The translations under genes were made by a program, and so were the position numbers. This document shows positions 53,726-63,003 of a stretch of DNA of 64,000 bases, in pieces. Source of the stretch: JBBEAM01 sp040882845 (lineage in GTDB: Bacteria; Pseudomonadota; Alphaproteobacteria; Kiloniellales; DSM-21159); NCBI GenBank assembly GCA_040882845.1, contig JBBEAM010000009.1:540489-604488 (forward strand). Direction: 5' to 3'. The notes below the pieces were generated by a model that worked only from the letters and a program-made list of their open reading frames with translations, made no database searches and was not told the DNA's origin. How positions within the stretch are numbered: position 1 is the first letter of the stretch; each line of letters opens with the position of its first letter.

Positions 53726-54910
53726 ATGACAGCCAAGCGCGGGATCAACTTCCTGCAAACCCCCGGTCCGACCCATATCCCCGACCGGGTGCTGCAAGCG
53801 ATGCAGCGGCAGTCCATCGACTTCGCCGGACAGCAGTTCAAGGACATCGCGCTGTCCTGCTATCCCGACATCAAGACCCTGTTTCGTACCGAGGGAGAGG
53901 TCTTCATCTACACCTGCAACGGCCACGGCGCCTGGGAAGCCGTGCTGACCAACCTCTTCTCTCCTGGAGACAAGGTGCTGGTGCCGGAGACGGGGATGTT
54001 CTCGCTGAGCTGGAAGACCCTGGCCGAGGCCCTGGGAATCGTCGTCGAGTACATCGAGAGCGACTGGCGCCACGCCGTCGATCCGGCGCGCATCGAGCAG
54101 CGGCTGCGCGAGGATTCTGCCCATGAAATCAAGGCGGTACTGCTGGTTCACACCGACACTGCGACCAGCGTCACCAGCGACATCGCCGGGGTGCGCCGGG
54201 CGATCGACGCAGCGGGCCACCCGGCGCTCTATGCCATCGATGCCGTCGCCTCCCTGGCGACCACAGATTTCCGGATGGACGACTGGGGCGTCGACGCCGC
54301 GCTCAGCGCCTCGCAGAAGGGTCTGATGCTGCCGCCGGGTCTCGCCCTGGTCGCGGCCAACAACAAAGCCCTTGCAGCCTGCGAGAAGGCCACCCTGCCG
54401 CGCTTCTACTGGGACTGGCGCGAACGCCTGAAGGAGCATCACTACAAGTGGTTCTGCGGCACCGCGCCGGAGCATCTCGTCTTCGGCCTGCGCGCCTCGC
54501 TCGACCTGCTGGCCGAGGAAGGCCCGGAGAACACCTTCGCCCGCCACCGCCGCCTGGCCCGGGCGGCCCGGGCCGCGGTCGCCGTCTGGGCCGAGGGCGG
54601 CGCCCTAGATTTCAACGTCATCGAACCGGTCGATCGCGCCGAAGCCGTCACCACGGTGCTGATGGCCGAAGGGCAGGATGCGAACGCAGTGCGCAACGTT
54701 TGCTACGATCGCTTCGACGTCTCCCTCGGCACCGGCCTGGGACAGCTCGAAGGCCACGGCTTCCGCATCGCCCATATGGGCGATATCAACGCCCCGATGC
54801 TGCTCGGCGCGCTTGGCTGCGTCGAGGCCACGCTGTGCATCCTCGGGGTGCCGCATGGCGCAGGCGGCGTTACCGCCGCTGTCGGCGAACTTGCGCGGCA
54901 GGAGAATTAG
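53726..54910 (+). CDS. Class V aminotransferase (alanine/serine-glyoxylate type)
   Basis: A 394-residue PLP enzyme. The PLP lysine is in LSASQKGLMLPPGLALVA, the ring aspartate in YAIDAVASLATTDFRMDDWGVD, and the substrate loop in INFLQTPGPTHIPDRV. This fits the alanine-glyoxylate / serine-glyoxylate aminotransferase branch. It starts 4 bp after the flavin oxidoreductase and is translated with it, suggesting a shared amine or amino-acid catabolic route. The amino donor is not determined by sequence. Confidence 0.88.
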   Translation: MTAKRGINFLQTPGPTHIPDRVLQAMQRQSIDFAGQQFKDIALSCYPDIKTLFRTEGEVFIYTCNGHGAWEAVLTNLFSPGDKVLVPETGMFSLSWKTLAEALGIVVEYIESDWRHAVDPARIEQRLREDSAHEIKAVLLVHTDTATSVTSDIAGVRRAIDAAGHPALYAIDAVASLATTDFRMDDWGVDAALSASQKGLMLPPGLALVAANNKALAACEKATLPRFYWDWRERLKEHHYKWFCGTAPEHLVFGLRASLDLLAEEGPENTFARHRRLARAARAAVAVWAEGGALDFNVIEPVDRAEAVTTVLMAEGQDANAVRNVCYDRFDVSLGTGLGQLEGHGFRIAHMGDINAPMLLGALGCVEATLCILGVPHGAGGVTAAVGELARQEN

Positions 54911-54995
54911 CCGCGGTAAAGTCGGCGGCTCGACCTAAGCCATTGCGCGCTATACTTTCCTGCGAGAGCGACGACTGACCGGCAAGGAGCCCCGC

Positions 54996-56360
54996 GTGCC
55001 CCCCTTCAACATTCCGCCCATCAACCGGGCCGCCGATAGGGCCAGCGGCTGGCTGTGGCAGCCGGAGAGCGCAGCCAAGCCCTGGTGGGAGCGCAGCCTG
55101 CTGATGGTCGCCCGGGTGGCCTATGCGCTGCTCAGAGACCTGCTGGAGGGGCAGCTGACCCTGCGGGCGATGAGTCTGGTCTACACCACGCTGCTGTCCT
55201 TCGTGCCGCTGCTGGCGATCAGCTTTTCCGTGCTCAAGGGCTTCGGCGCGCACAACCAGATCGAGCCCTTCCTGCTCAACTTCCTGGCGCCCCTCGGCGA
55301 CAAGAGCGTCGAGATCACCAACCAGGTAATAGAGTTCGTCGACAACACCAAGGTCGGCGTGCTCGGCGTGATCGGCTTCGTCCTCTTGTTCTACACCGTC
55401 GTCTCGCTGATGCAGAAGATCGAGCGGGCCTTCAATTTCGTCTGGCGGGTCCATCAGGAGCGCAGCTTCAGCCAGCGCTTCCGCGATTATCTCAGCGTGC
55501 TGGTGATCGGCCCGGTGCTGATCTTCTCTGCGCTCGGCATTACCGCCTCGCTGACCAGCGCCGAGCTGGTCCAGGGCGTCGCCTCGGTCCGGCCGGTCGG
55601 TGCCGCGATCGAGTTCTTCGGCCGGCTGGTGCCCTATCTGCTGATCGTCGTCGCCTTCACCTTCATCTACATGTTCATGCCGAACACCAAGGTGCGCCTG
55701 CGCTCCGCCTTCATCGGGGCGCTCGCCGCAGGCATCCTGTGGAACAGCCTGGGCTGGATCTTCGCCGCCTTCGTGGTCGGCTCGGCCAACTACGCAGCGA
55801 TCTACTCGACTTTCGCGACGCTGGTGGTCTTCCTGATCTGGCTCTATCTCGCCTGGCTGATCCTGCTCGCCGGCGCTTCGATCTCCTTCTATCATCAGCA
55901 CCCCGAGTATCTGCGCGCCCGCCAGCGTGAGCTGCGCCTCAGCAACCGGGTGCGAGTCCAGCTCGCCCTGCTGACGATGCTGCAGATCGCCCGCAGCTTC
56001 GCCGGCCCGGGCGGGGCGCGCAGCGAAGAGGATATCTGCCAGGCGATGAACCTGCCGAGCGAGGCCATCGGCGGCATCGTCGACGCCCTGGAGTACAAGG
56101 GCCTGATCGTCAAGAACGCCGAAGAGCCGCCCGGCTACATGCCGTCGCGGCCGCTTGAACGCATCGCCGTGGCGGAGGTTCTGGAGGCGGCGCGCGGCGG
56201 GGGGCGGCCCGGCGACGGCGATATGATCATCGGCACCGAGATGCTGCCCAACGATCCTGCCATCTCCGGCGTGATCGCCGACATCGACCTGGCGCTGGCC
56301 GAGGTTCTCCAGGGGCGCAGCGTGCAGGACCTGCTCGACGGCAAGCTGCACGAGAAATAG
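54996..56360 (+). CDS. YihY/BrkB family inner-membrane protein
   Basis: A 454-residue protein. It starts at the GTG at 54996 after AAGGAG. The YihY/BrkB core has six helices: LTLRAMSLVYTTLLSFVPLLAISFSVLKGFG, a helix around LGVIGFVLLFYTVVSLM, and FNFVWRVHQERSFSQRFRDYLSVL. The C-terminal 150 residues are cytosolic and helical, with a winged-helix-like start (SEEDICQAMNLPSEAIGGIVDALEYKGLI). The function of this family is not established; older claims as RNase BN are withdrawn. Confidence 0.88.
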   Translation: MPPFNIPPINRAADRASGWLWQPESAAKPWWERSLLMVARVAYALLRDLLEGQLTLRAMSLVYTTLLSFVPLLAISFSVLKGFGAHNQIEPFLLNFLAPLGDKSVEITNQVIEFVDNTKVGVLGVIGFVLLFYTVVSLMQKIERAFNFVWRVHQERSFSQRFRDYLSVLVIGPVLIFSALGITASLTSAELVQGVASVRPVGAAIEFFGRLVPYLLIVVAFTFIYMFMPNTKVRLRSAFIGALAAGILWNSLGWIFAAFVVGSANYAAIYSTFATLVVFLIWLYLAWLILLAGASISFYHQHPEYLRARQRELRLSNRVRVQLALLTMLQIARSFAGPGGARSEEDICQAMNLPSEAIGGIVDALEYKGLIVKNAEEPPGYMPSRPLERIAVAEVLEAARGGGRPGDGDMIIGTEMLPNDPAISGVIADIDLALAEVLQGRSVQDLLDGKLHEK

Positions 56361-56388
56361 GAGCCTCCTGCTCTAGAGCCCGGAGTCC

Positions 56389-58164
56389 TTATTCACCCGC
56401 CTTGCGGCCCGCGGCGGCGCCCCTGCCGTGGACTTCCTCGGCGCGGCGCACGGCGATCGTCTGCCGCGCCGCCTCGCTGGTTACGCCGAGGCCCTGCAGC
56501 ACTTCCTCAGCCATCTGCAGGCTGACCTCGAGATTCTCCGGTATCGCCAGATCCGCCCCCGCCTCGAGCAGGATCCGGGCGTGGGCGGCATCGCGTGCCC
56601 GGGCATAGACCTGCAGATCGGGCCAATGACGGCGGGCGGCCCGCGCGGCGCGCGAAGCAGCCTCGGAGCTGTCCATGGTCAGCACCAGCGCCAAGGCCCG
56701 TTCGGCGCCGGCGCGGCGCAGGATCTCCGGGCGCGTGGCATCGCCGTAGTACACCGGCGCTCCGGCCTTGCAGTGCCGGGCGACCGCCTCGGCGTCGAGA
56801 TCGAGCGAGACGGAGGGGATCTGCTCCTGGTCGAGAATCTCGCCGAGCAGTCCCCCAACCCGCCCATAGCCGGCGATGATGACGTGGCCTTGCGTCTCGG
56901 CGAGCTCCTCCAGTCCGCCGTTGCCCGGTTTCGAGGCTTCGCGGCCGGCAAGCCAGCTCCCGGCGCGGCGGGCGAGAACGGCGCCCGGCGGCGTCGCCAT
57001 CATCGTCAGGCCGACCACGATCAGGATGAACTGTGCGAGGTCGCCAGGCATCACCTCCAGCGTCGTGGCGATACCGACCACCAGAAAAGCGAACTCGCCG
57101 CCCTGCGCGAGCAGCAGGCCGGTCTCCACGGCGGTCGCCCGCGGGAGGCCGAAGGCCAGCGCCAGCCCAATTGTAATGACGCTCTTGAGCACAACAAGTC
57201 CGGCCACGGCGAGCAGCACCCAGCCGAGCTGATCGCCGACCGCACGCAGGTCGATGCCCATACCGACGGACATGAAGAACAGGCCGAGCAGCAGGCCCTT
57301 GAAGGGCTCCAGGTCGACCTCGATCTGGTGACGGTACTCGGTTTCCGCCAGCAGCAGGCCGGCCAGAAACGCGCCGAGCGCCATCGAAAGGCCCGCCGCG
57401 CCGGTCGCAGCGGCGGTGCCGACCACGGCCAGGAGAGTGACCGCCATGAAGAGCTCGCGGCTGTGCGCGGCGCTGACCAGCCGGAAGACCGGCCGGACGA
57501 CCAGCCGCCCGAGCAGCAGGATCACCGCCACCGCGCCCACCGCCTTGGCCAGAGCGACGGCGAGGAAAACCGTCATCCCTCCTTCGGCCTCGCCGCCCAG
57601 CACGCCGAGCAGGAAAAGGATCGGCACCACGGCCAGATCCTGGAACAGCAGGATCGCGAAGCTGGCCCGGCCGACCGGCGCGCCCAGCTGCCGCCGGTCG
57701 ATCAGCAGCTGCATGACGATGGCTGTGGAGGACAGCGCCAGACAGGCGCCGAGCAGGATGCTGGAAGCCGGGTCGTTGCCCCAGGCCCAGGCGAGGCCGC
57801 CGATGGCCAAGCCGCAGAGCGCCACCTGCGCGCCGCCGAGGCCGAAGACCAAGCGCTTCATCCGCCACAGCCGGTCGAAGGAGAGCTCCAGGCCGATCAT
57901 GAACAGCAGGAAGATGACGCCGAGCTCGGCCAGCGCCCTGACCCCTTCGATATCGGCGATCACCGCATAGCGCAGCCAGGGAAATTCGGGCACCAGCAGG
58001 CCCAGCCCGAAGGGCCCGATCGCCGCGCCGACCGTCAGATATCCGAGGATAGGATTGATCCGCAGGCGCTGCATGATCGGCAGCACGATGCCAGCGGCCA
58101 CCAGGAAGACGACCACTTCACGCAGATGGGGGATATTACTGTGCGCTTCTTCCACGGGGGTCAT
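56389..58164 (-). CDS. Kef-type monovalent cation:proton antiporter (CPA2) with TrkA-N domain
   Basis: A 591-residue CPA2 protein when started at the ATG at 58164. The membrane domain (about 1-385) has twelve or so helices, with FLLFMIGLELSFDRLWRM, ALSSTAIVMQLLIDRRQLG and SMGVGIDL-type (here SVGMGIDLRAVG) segments. The cytosolic domain has the NAD-binding fold HVIIAGYGRVGGLLGEIL followed by YYGDATRPEILRRAGAER and a short C-terminal tail. It exchanges K+ or Na+ for protons and may be gated by glutathione or nucleotides. The extra N-terminal frame to 58434 looks non-coding. Confidence 0.9.
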   Translation of the reverse strand: MTPVEEAHSNIPHLREVVVFLVAAGIVLPIMQRLRINPILGYLTVGAAIGPFGLGLLVPEFPWLRYAVIADIEGVRALAELGVIFLLFMIGLELSFDRLWRMKRLVFGLGGAQVALCGLAIGGLAWAWGNDPASSILLGACLALSSTAIVMQLLIDRRQLGAPVGRASFAILLFQDLAVVPILFLLGVLGGEAEGGMTVFLAVALAKAVGAVAVILLLGRLVVRPVFRLVSAAHSRELFMAVTLLAVVGTAAATGAAGLSMALGAFLAGLLLAETEYRHQIEVDLEPFKGLLLGLFFMSVGMGIDLRAVGDQLGWVLLAVAGLVVLKSVITIGLALAFGLPRATAVETGLLLAQGGEFAFLVVGIATTLEVMPGDLAQFILIVVGLTMMATPPGAVLARRAGSWLAGREASKPGNGGLEELAETQGHVIIAGYGRVGGLLGEILDQEQIPSVSLDLDAEAVARHCKAGAPVYYGDATRPEILRRAGAERALALVLTMDSSEAASRAARAARRHWPDLQVYARARDAAHARILLEAGADLAIPENLEVSLQMAEEVLQGLGVTSEAARQTIAVRRAEEVHGRGAAAGRKAGE

Positions 58165-58234
58165 CCAGCAGTGTTTCGGGCTTCGCGCCACAGCATAGCA
58201 AGTGCCCGGCCAAGCCGCGCGCGCACTTTCCCCG

Positions 58235-58924
58235 TCACGCGCCGCCGCAATCGCGGGGCCGGAAGTCGATGTGGCCGTGGGTCTCGCCAAGCTCGGGCGT
58301 TCCGCACTCCAGTTGCAGCGGTGCGTCGAACATCGGACCGGCGCTGACCAGGGTATGAAACTCGCCATATTCGCCGCAGGGGTCGCTTCCCACCGGCAAG
58401 GCGGCCAGCAAAGCGCGATCATAGGAGCGGCCAAGGAACTCCGGCTCCAGTTTACAGAGGTCGATGCTGACGATATGCGCCTGCAGTCCGCTGGCTATCA
58501 TTTCCCCAGCCAGCGCCTCGGTGTCGCTGCCCCAAAGCGGGAAAAGCGGCTGCAAGCCGCTTCCAGAAAGGCGCTGTTCCCGATAGGCGCGCACGTCCTC
58601 CAGGAAAAGATCGCCGAAAGCGATGTGGGTGATCCCCCGGGCCAGAGCGCGCTCGACGAAAGCCCGCATCGCCGCGGCATAGGCTTCCTCCGAACAGGGG
58701 TCCGGCAGTCGGATTTCCTCGAGGGGCAGGCGCGCGGCCTTGGCCTGTTCTTTGAGGATCGAGCGGCGCACCCGGTGCATGGCAACCCGATCCTCGTCCC
58801 CCGCTTCCGTGGTGGTGGTCAGCAGGCCGGCGATCTCGATCTCGCCCGTCTGGCGCAGACGATGCAGCATCCAGGCGCTGTCCTTACCGCTACTCCAGCT
58901 TATCAGCGCTTTTGCCTGTCGCAT
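58235..58924 (-). CDS. PP-loop ATPase related to Dph6-type ATP pyrophosphatases
   Basis: A 229-residue protein. The PP-loop is near the N-terminus (LISWSSGKDSAWMLHRLRQTG), followed by LLTTTTEAGDEDRVAMHRVRRSIL, and the family end segment HTLVSAGPMFDAPLQLECG. Relatives join ammonia to a carboxylate, as in diphthine synthesis, or act on adenine nucleotides. It starts 8 bp after the DMSP-lyase-like gene stop, so the two are co-transcribed. The real substrate is unknown. Confidence 0.85.
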   Translation of the reverse strand: MRQAKALISWSSGKDSAWMLHRLRQTGEIEIAGLLTTTTEAGDEDRVAMHRVRRSILKEQAKAARLPLEEIRLPDPCSEEAYAAAMRAFVERALARGITHIAFGDLFLEDVRAYREQRLSGSGLQPLFPLWGSDTEALAGEMIASGLQAHIVSIDLCKLEPEFLGRSYDRALLAALPVGSDPCGEYGEFHTLVSAGPMFDAPLQLECGTPELGETHGHIDFRPRDCGGA

Positions 58925-58932
58925 GCGGCCCC

Positions 58933-59562
58933 TCAGGTCAACCGCGACTTCTGAGTAAGCTCTCCGCCCCGCCAGAGATACAGCGCGAGCAACGGCTCCG
59001 ACGCCGTGCGCATGGCATGCGGTATCCAGGAGGGATGGTGGACGACGCTGGCGGCTGGCAGCAAGCCCTCCTCCGCCTTGCCCTTGCGCCAGGCTGCCTG
59101 TCCGGAGAGGACGATATAAACCTCCTCGGCGGCGTGGCTGTGCAGCGGATAGACGGTCTCCGGCCCCAACATCAGGACGCCGAGCGCGATTTCGGCGCTG
59201 GCGAAGTGGCCGCGCAGGCCAAGCAGCTCGCACCAGCCGTAGCGCTCCTGGAAGGCCTGGGAAATGTCCTCGGCGGTATACGTCTGCCCCCAGGCCAAGC
59301 TGGCGGCCTGGGCGGAGAGCAGCGCCGTCAGCCTCCGGGTGTCGGTTGAGGCTGCGGCTTCCAGACCGCCGCACCAGGCAAGAACCGGCAGGCTGCGTGC
59401 CGCCAGCGAGCGGGCGGGCGGAGCTTTCGGCAGCGCCGCGGCAAGGCCCTGCAGTTCCGGCGGCAGCAGACGCTCCGTGAGCGCGTGCGCCTCCCGCAAC
59501 AGGGCGGCGGCGGGGGAGGAGACTTCCCCGTGACCGGTGGAATCGCTGCTTGCCACGCTCAC
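58933..59562 (-). CDS. DMSP-lyase family cupin (DddL-like)
   Basis: A 209-residue protein from the GTG at 59562, which follows AGGAAGG. An ATG at 59595 is a possible earlier start. The C-terminal cupin carries the metal-binding motif of the DMSP-lyase family: LMLGPETVYPLHSHAAEEVYIVLSG, with two histidines, a glutamate and a tyrosine. Further on come HHPSWIPHAM, with the distal histidine, and PLLALYLWRGG. The family cleaves dimethylsulfoniopropionate to dimethyl sulfide and acrylate. The N-terminal helical half is less conserved, so activity on DMSP itself is likely but not certain. The following gene is the PP-loop ATPase. No acrylate-using genes are beside it. Confidence 0.7.
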   Translation of the reverse strand: MSVASSDSTGHGEVSSPAAALLREAHALTERLLPPELQGLAAALPKAPPARSLAARSLPVLAWCGGLEAAASTDTRRLTALLSAQAASLAWGQTYTAEDISQAFQERYGWCELLGLRGHFASAEIALGVLMLGPETVYPLHSHAAEEVYIVLSGQAAWRKGKAEEGLLPAASVVHHPSWIPHAMRTASEPLLALYLWRGGELTQKSRLT

Positions 59563-59636
59563 GAGCCTTCCTAAGTGCGAATGATGGGACCGCATAGCCT
59601 CGCTTTCCGGGTTTGAGAGAAAGGATGGGCAGAACG

Positions 59637-60179
59637 ATGTCCGAGACAATTCGCGAAGCCGTCGGAGTATTTCACGATCCCGACGCCATGGAAAAGGCGA
59701 TTGCCGATCTCGAGGCCAAGGGCTTCGATCGAGCCGAGATCAGCCTGTTGGCACGCGACGAGACGGTCGAGCAAAAGCTCGGCCACCGCTATGAAAAGGT
59801 CGAGGATCTGAAGAATTCTCCAGAGACGCCGCGCCGCGCCTATGTCGACAAGACCATGATCACCGAGGCTGAATCCGGCCTGGTCGGCGGACTGTTCTAT
59901 GTCGGCGCCATCGCCGCCGCCGGCGCGACCGTGGCGACCGGAGGCGGCCTGCCGCTGATCCTCGGCGCTACCCTTGCCGCCGGCGGTGTCCTGGCCAAGG
60001 CCGTCGACCGGGAGGAATCCAAGGAGCTAGCAGCCCAGCTCGAGCGTGGCGGGCTGCTGCTCTGGGTCCGGCTGCGCGCCGATCAGCGGGACGAGGCGGC
60101 TTTATCCGCCCTGCGCGGCAACGGCGCCGGCTACGCCGAGGTGCATTGCCTCCCGGTCGCCTCCGCAAAGGCCGGTTAG
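59637..60179 (+). CDS. Hypothetical glycine-zipper stress-type protein
   Basis: A 180-residue protein that starts MSETIREAVGVF after AAGGA. The N-terminal half resembles general stress protein 17M-type domains (AVGVFHDPDAMEKAIADLEAKGFDRAEISLLAR). The middle is a glycine/alanine-rich hydrophobic hairpin (about 95-130, LVGGLFYVGAIAAAG and LILGATLAAGGVLA), which should insert in a membrane. The C-terminal ferredoxin-like strand (GGLLLWVRLRADQ) closes the domain. Function unknown; stress association is by family resemblance only. It is divergent from the DddL-like gene. Confidence 0.7.
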   Translation: MSETIREAVGVFHDPDAMEKAIADLEAKGFDRAEISLLARDETVEQKLGHRYEKVEDLKNSPETPRRAYVDKTMITEAESGLVGGLFYVGAIAAAGATVATGGGLPLILGATLAAGGVLAKAVDREESKELAAQLERGGLLLWVRLRADQRDEAALSALRGNGAGYAEVHCLPVASAKAG

Positions 60180-60282
60180 CCGATAACCCCCGGTCTCCGC
60201 CGCGTCGCGCCGGGGAAACCGGATGCGCGGCCGCGGGGATTCGCCTAGCATGCGGGCGGGTTCATGAGGAGCAGAGCAGCGC

Positions 60283-62988
60283 ATGTCGGAGTCGGGCGGC
60301 CAGGTAACGATTCGCAGCATCCAGGAGCTCGGCACCCACAACCGCTTCATCGAGCAGACCGCGCTGCACTATGCGATCGAGGTTCCTCTGGGCCTCGAAC
60401 TGACAGCGGGGCCGGTGCCGAGTCGCTTGATCGAAACGCTCTGCGCGCTGCTTCCCATTCTGGCGGCGACGGAACTGCGGATCGAGGGCAAGTCGCGTCC
60501 CCTGCCCGCCGTCCTGGCGGGGGAAACCCGGGGCTTCGCCTGGGTAGCGAGCGCGCTGGCGGCGATCCTGCAGCGTGAGCTTTATCCGCGTATCGAGAGC
60601 TTCGGGGCGCATGCGGGAAACTCGGGAAGGCTGGAATTCCATTTTCAGTACAAGGATCCCGCGGTCGGGCGGGCCGGCGGCACCGGCGCGCTGCAGATCG
60701 CGAGCTGCCTGTTGCGGCGCTGGCGCGAAGAGGATCTCGACAGCGCGGAGATTCAGCTGCGCGGCCGCATTGCCGACTTCAAGCTGCGCCTCGGCGCGGC
60801 CACACTTAACCAGAACCTGCGCGCCATATTGGAAAAGGCCGACGCGCGGGGAATCCCCTGGAAGCGGATCGCCAACGACGCGCCCTATGTGCAGCTCGGC
60901 CAGGGCTGCAAGCTGCACCGCTACCGCGAGACCCTGAGCGATCAGGAGAGCCTGCTCGCCACCGAACTGCAAAAGAACAAGCTCCTCAGCCACCGCATTC
61001 TAGCCGGCGCCGGGCTGCCAAACCCCAAAGCAGCCATGGTCGCCAGCGAACAGCAGGCGGTGCTCGCAGCCAAAAGCATCGGCTACCCCGTGGTCCTGAA
61101 ACCCAACTCCCTGGGCAAGGGGATCGGCGTCTTCGTCGGGCTGCGGGACGAAGCGGAGCTCCGCGCCGCCTTCGATCAGGCCAGCCGCCTTGGGACGCAG
61201 GTGATCCTGGAAAGCTACATCCCAGGCGACGACCACCGTCTGCTGGTTGTCGATGGGCGCTTCGTCGCCGCGGCGCGGCGTCTTCCGGCGCAAGTCGTCG
61301 GCACTGGGCGACACAGCGTCAAGCAGCTGGTCGCCGAAACCAACCGGGATCCCCAGCGCAGCCGCGGCTACGCCACCCTGATGAACGAGATCGTCATCGA
61401 CGGCGAATCCCAGCGCCTGCTGTCGCTGGCCGGACTGACGCTCGACTCCGTTCCGGACAAGGGGCGGATCGTCGAACTGAAGCGCACGGCGAATATCTCC
61501 TCGGGCGGAACCGCGGTCGACGTTACCGAGCAGGTGCATCCCGACAACATCGCCATGGCCGAGCGTGCCGCCCGGATCCTGGGCCTGCGCATCGCCGGCG
61601 TCGATTTCCTGACCGCCGACATCTCGCGCTCCCACTTCGAAATCGGCGGCGCAATCTGCGAGGTGAACGCCGCCGTCGGCCTGCGCCCGCACCGGGTCGC
61701 CAATCCGGACCGCGACGTCGTCTCGCCGATTCTCGCGCAGACCCACCCCGACGGCGATGATGGGCGAATACCTATCGCAGCGGTAACCGGCACCACGGGC
61801 AAGACCACCACGGTGCGCATGCTGGCAAGGATCCTTTCGCAGGCCGGCATGGCCGTCGGTTCCGTTACCACCGACGAGGTCCGCATCGCCGGGGAGATCG
61901 TCGCCCATGGCGATCTTTCCGGCATCAGCGGCGCCAACATGGTGCTCGACGACAGCCGCTGCGAGGCCGCCGTTTTGGAAACCGCGCGCGGCGGCATCAT
62001 CAAGCGCGGCCTCGCCTTCGACTACTGCGATGTCGCCTGCCTGACGAATGTCGGCCACGACCATCTCGGCGAGCATGGCGTGAACTCGCCCGAGGAGATG
62101 GCGCGGGTCAAGCGCCGCCTGCTGCGCTGCGCCCGCAAGGCCGTGGTGCTCAACGCCAACGATGCGCTCTGCCTCGCCCAGCGCGAAGGCCTTTCCGCCC
62201 CGCGGGTCATCCTTGCTGCGCCGGACGGCGCGAACGAGGCCTGCGAGGCGCAGCTGAAGGCCGGTGGCGAAGTTCTGCTGCTGGAAGAAGACCGCAGCGG
62301 CAAAAGCCGGCTCGTGCTGCGTCATGGCGGACGGCGCAGCCTCCTGCTGACTGCCGCGGAGCTGCCGGCGACTTTCGCGGGGACGGCGCTGCATAATGCC
62401 AAGAACGCCCTCTTCGCGGCGGCCATGGCGATTGCCATGGAGCAGCCGCTGGAGACCATCCGCGAAGCCTTGAAGAGCTTCCAGCCGGACCTCGATCACT
62501 CGCCGGGACGATTATCCCTGATCGGCGGCATGGCTTTCGAGCTGCTGGTGGACTTTGCCCACAATCCCGCGCAGCTCGCCACCGTCGCCGCCTTCCTCGA
62601 CAGCCGTGCCGTCGAGGGCGCGCGCAGCTGTCTCCTGACCGTGCCGGGCAACCGCCTGGACGCACAGATCGTCGCCAGCGGCGCGGCGGCGGCCGGGCAT
62701 TTCGACCGCTATATCTGTTACGAGCGCGAAGATTGGCTGCGCGGCCGCAAGGCCGGCGAGATCGCCGCCCTGCTGCGCCGCGGACTGCGCGATGCGGCGG
62801 TTCCGGCGGAGAAGATCGAGGTTGGTTTGGAACAGGGCGCCGCGATCCAGCGGGCGGTCGAACTGGCGGAGCCCGGCGATCTGGTCGCCATCTTCGGCAG
62901 CGCCGCCGTGGTCTCGGTACCGCAGTTCCGGCAGGCGGCGGCGAAGAAATCCGGCAGCGCGCCCACGGCCGTCAGCAAGGCGGGTTAA
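60283..62988 (+). CDS. cphA: Cyanophycin synthetase homologue (CphA-like)
   Basis: A 901-residue protein in the CphA order. An N-terminal domain is at 1-160, and an ATP-grasp ligase at about 210-490 has YPVVLKPNSLGKGIGV at 268-283. A Mur-ligase-like domain from about 498 has the P-loop VTGTTGKTTT at 501-510 and a LTNVGHDHLGEHGVNS Mur-ligase segment further on. CphA makes the storage polymer multi-L-arginyl-poly-aspartate from aspartate and arginine with ATP. In typical CphA the N-domain segment reads like LGHVIEHVALEL; here the matching stretch is GFAWVASALAAIL at 84-96, so its histidines and glutamate are lost. No cyanophycinase is adjacent. A different polymer is possible. Confidence 0.8.
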   Translation: MSESGGQVTIRSIQELGTHNRFIEQTALHYAIEVPLGLELTAGPVPSRLIETLCALLPILAATELRIEGKSRPLPAVLAGETRGFAWVASALAAILQRELYPRIESFGAHAGNSGRLEFHFQYKDPAVGRAGGTGALQIASCLLRRWREEDLDSAEIQLRGRIADFKLRLGAATLNQNLRAILEKADARGIPWKRIANDAPYVQLGQGCKLHRYRETLSDQESLLATELQKNKLLSHRILAGAGLPNPKAAMVASEQQAVLAAKSIGYPVVLKPNSLGKGIGVFVGLRDEAELRAAFDQASRLGTQVILESYIPGDDHRLLVVDGRFVAAARRLPAQVVGTGRHSVKQLVAETNRDPQRSRGYATLMNEIVIDGESQRLLSLAGLTLDSVPDKGRIVELKRTANISSGGTAVDVTEQVHPDNIAMAERAARILGLRIAGVDFLTADISRSHFEIGGAICEVNAAVGLRPHRVANPDRDVVSPILAQTHPDGDDGRIPIAAVTGTTGKTTTVRMLARILSQAGMAVGSVTTDEVRIAGEIVAHGDLSGISGANMVLDDSRCEAAVLETARGGIIKRGLAFDYCDVACLTNVGHDHLGEHGVNSPEEMARVKRRLLRCARKAVVLNANDALCLAQREGLSAPRVILAAPDGANEACEAQLKAGGEVLLLEEDRSGKSRLVLRHGGRRSLLLTAAELPATFAGTALHNAKNALFAAAMAIAMEQPLETIREALKSFQPDLDHSPGRLSLIGGMAFELLVDFAHNPAQLATVAAFLDSRAVEGARSCLLTVPGNRLDAQIVASGAAAAGHFDRYICYEREDWLRGRKAGEIAALLRRGLRDAAVPAEKIEVGLEQGAAIQRAVELAEPGDLVAIFGSAAVVSVPQFRQAAAKKSGSAPTAVSKAG

Positions 62989-63003
62989 CCCGTCCGGCGC
63001 GGC

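Noticed and set aside
58165..58434. N-terminal extension of the Kef-type antiporter
   Set aside because: It runs into the next gene and encodes no membrane helix; the ATG at 58164 gives a normal CPA2 protein.
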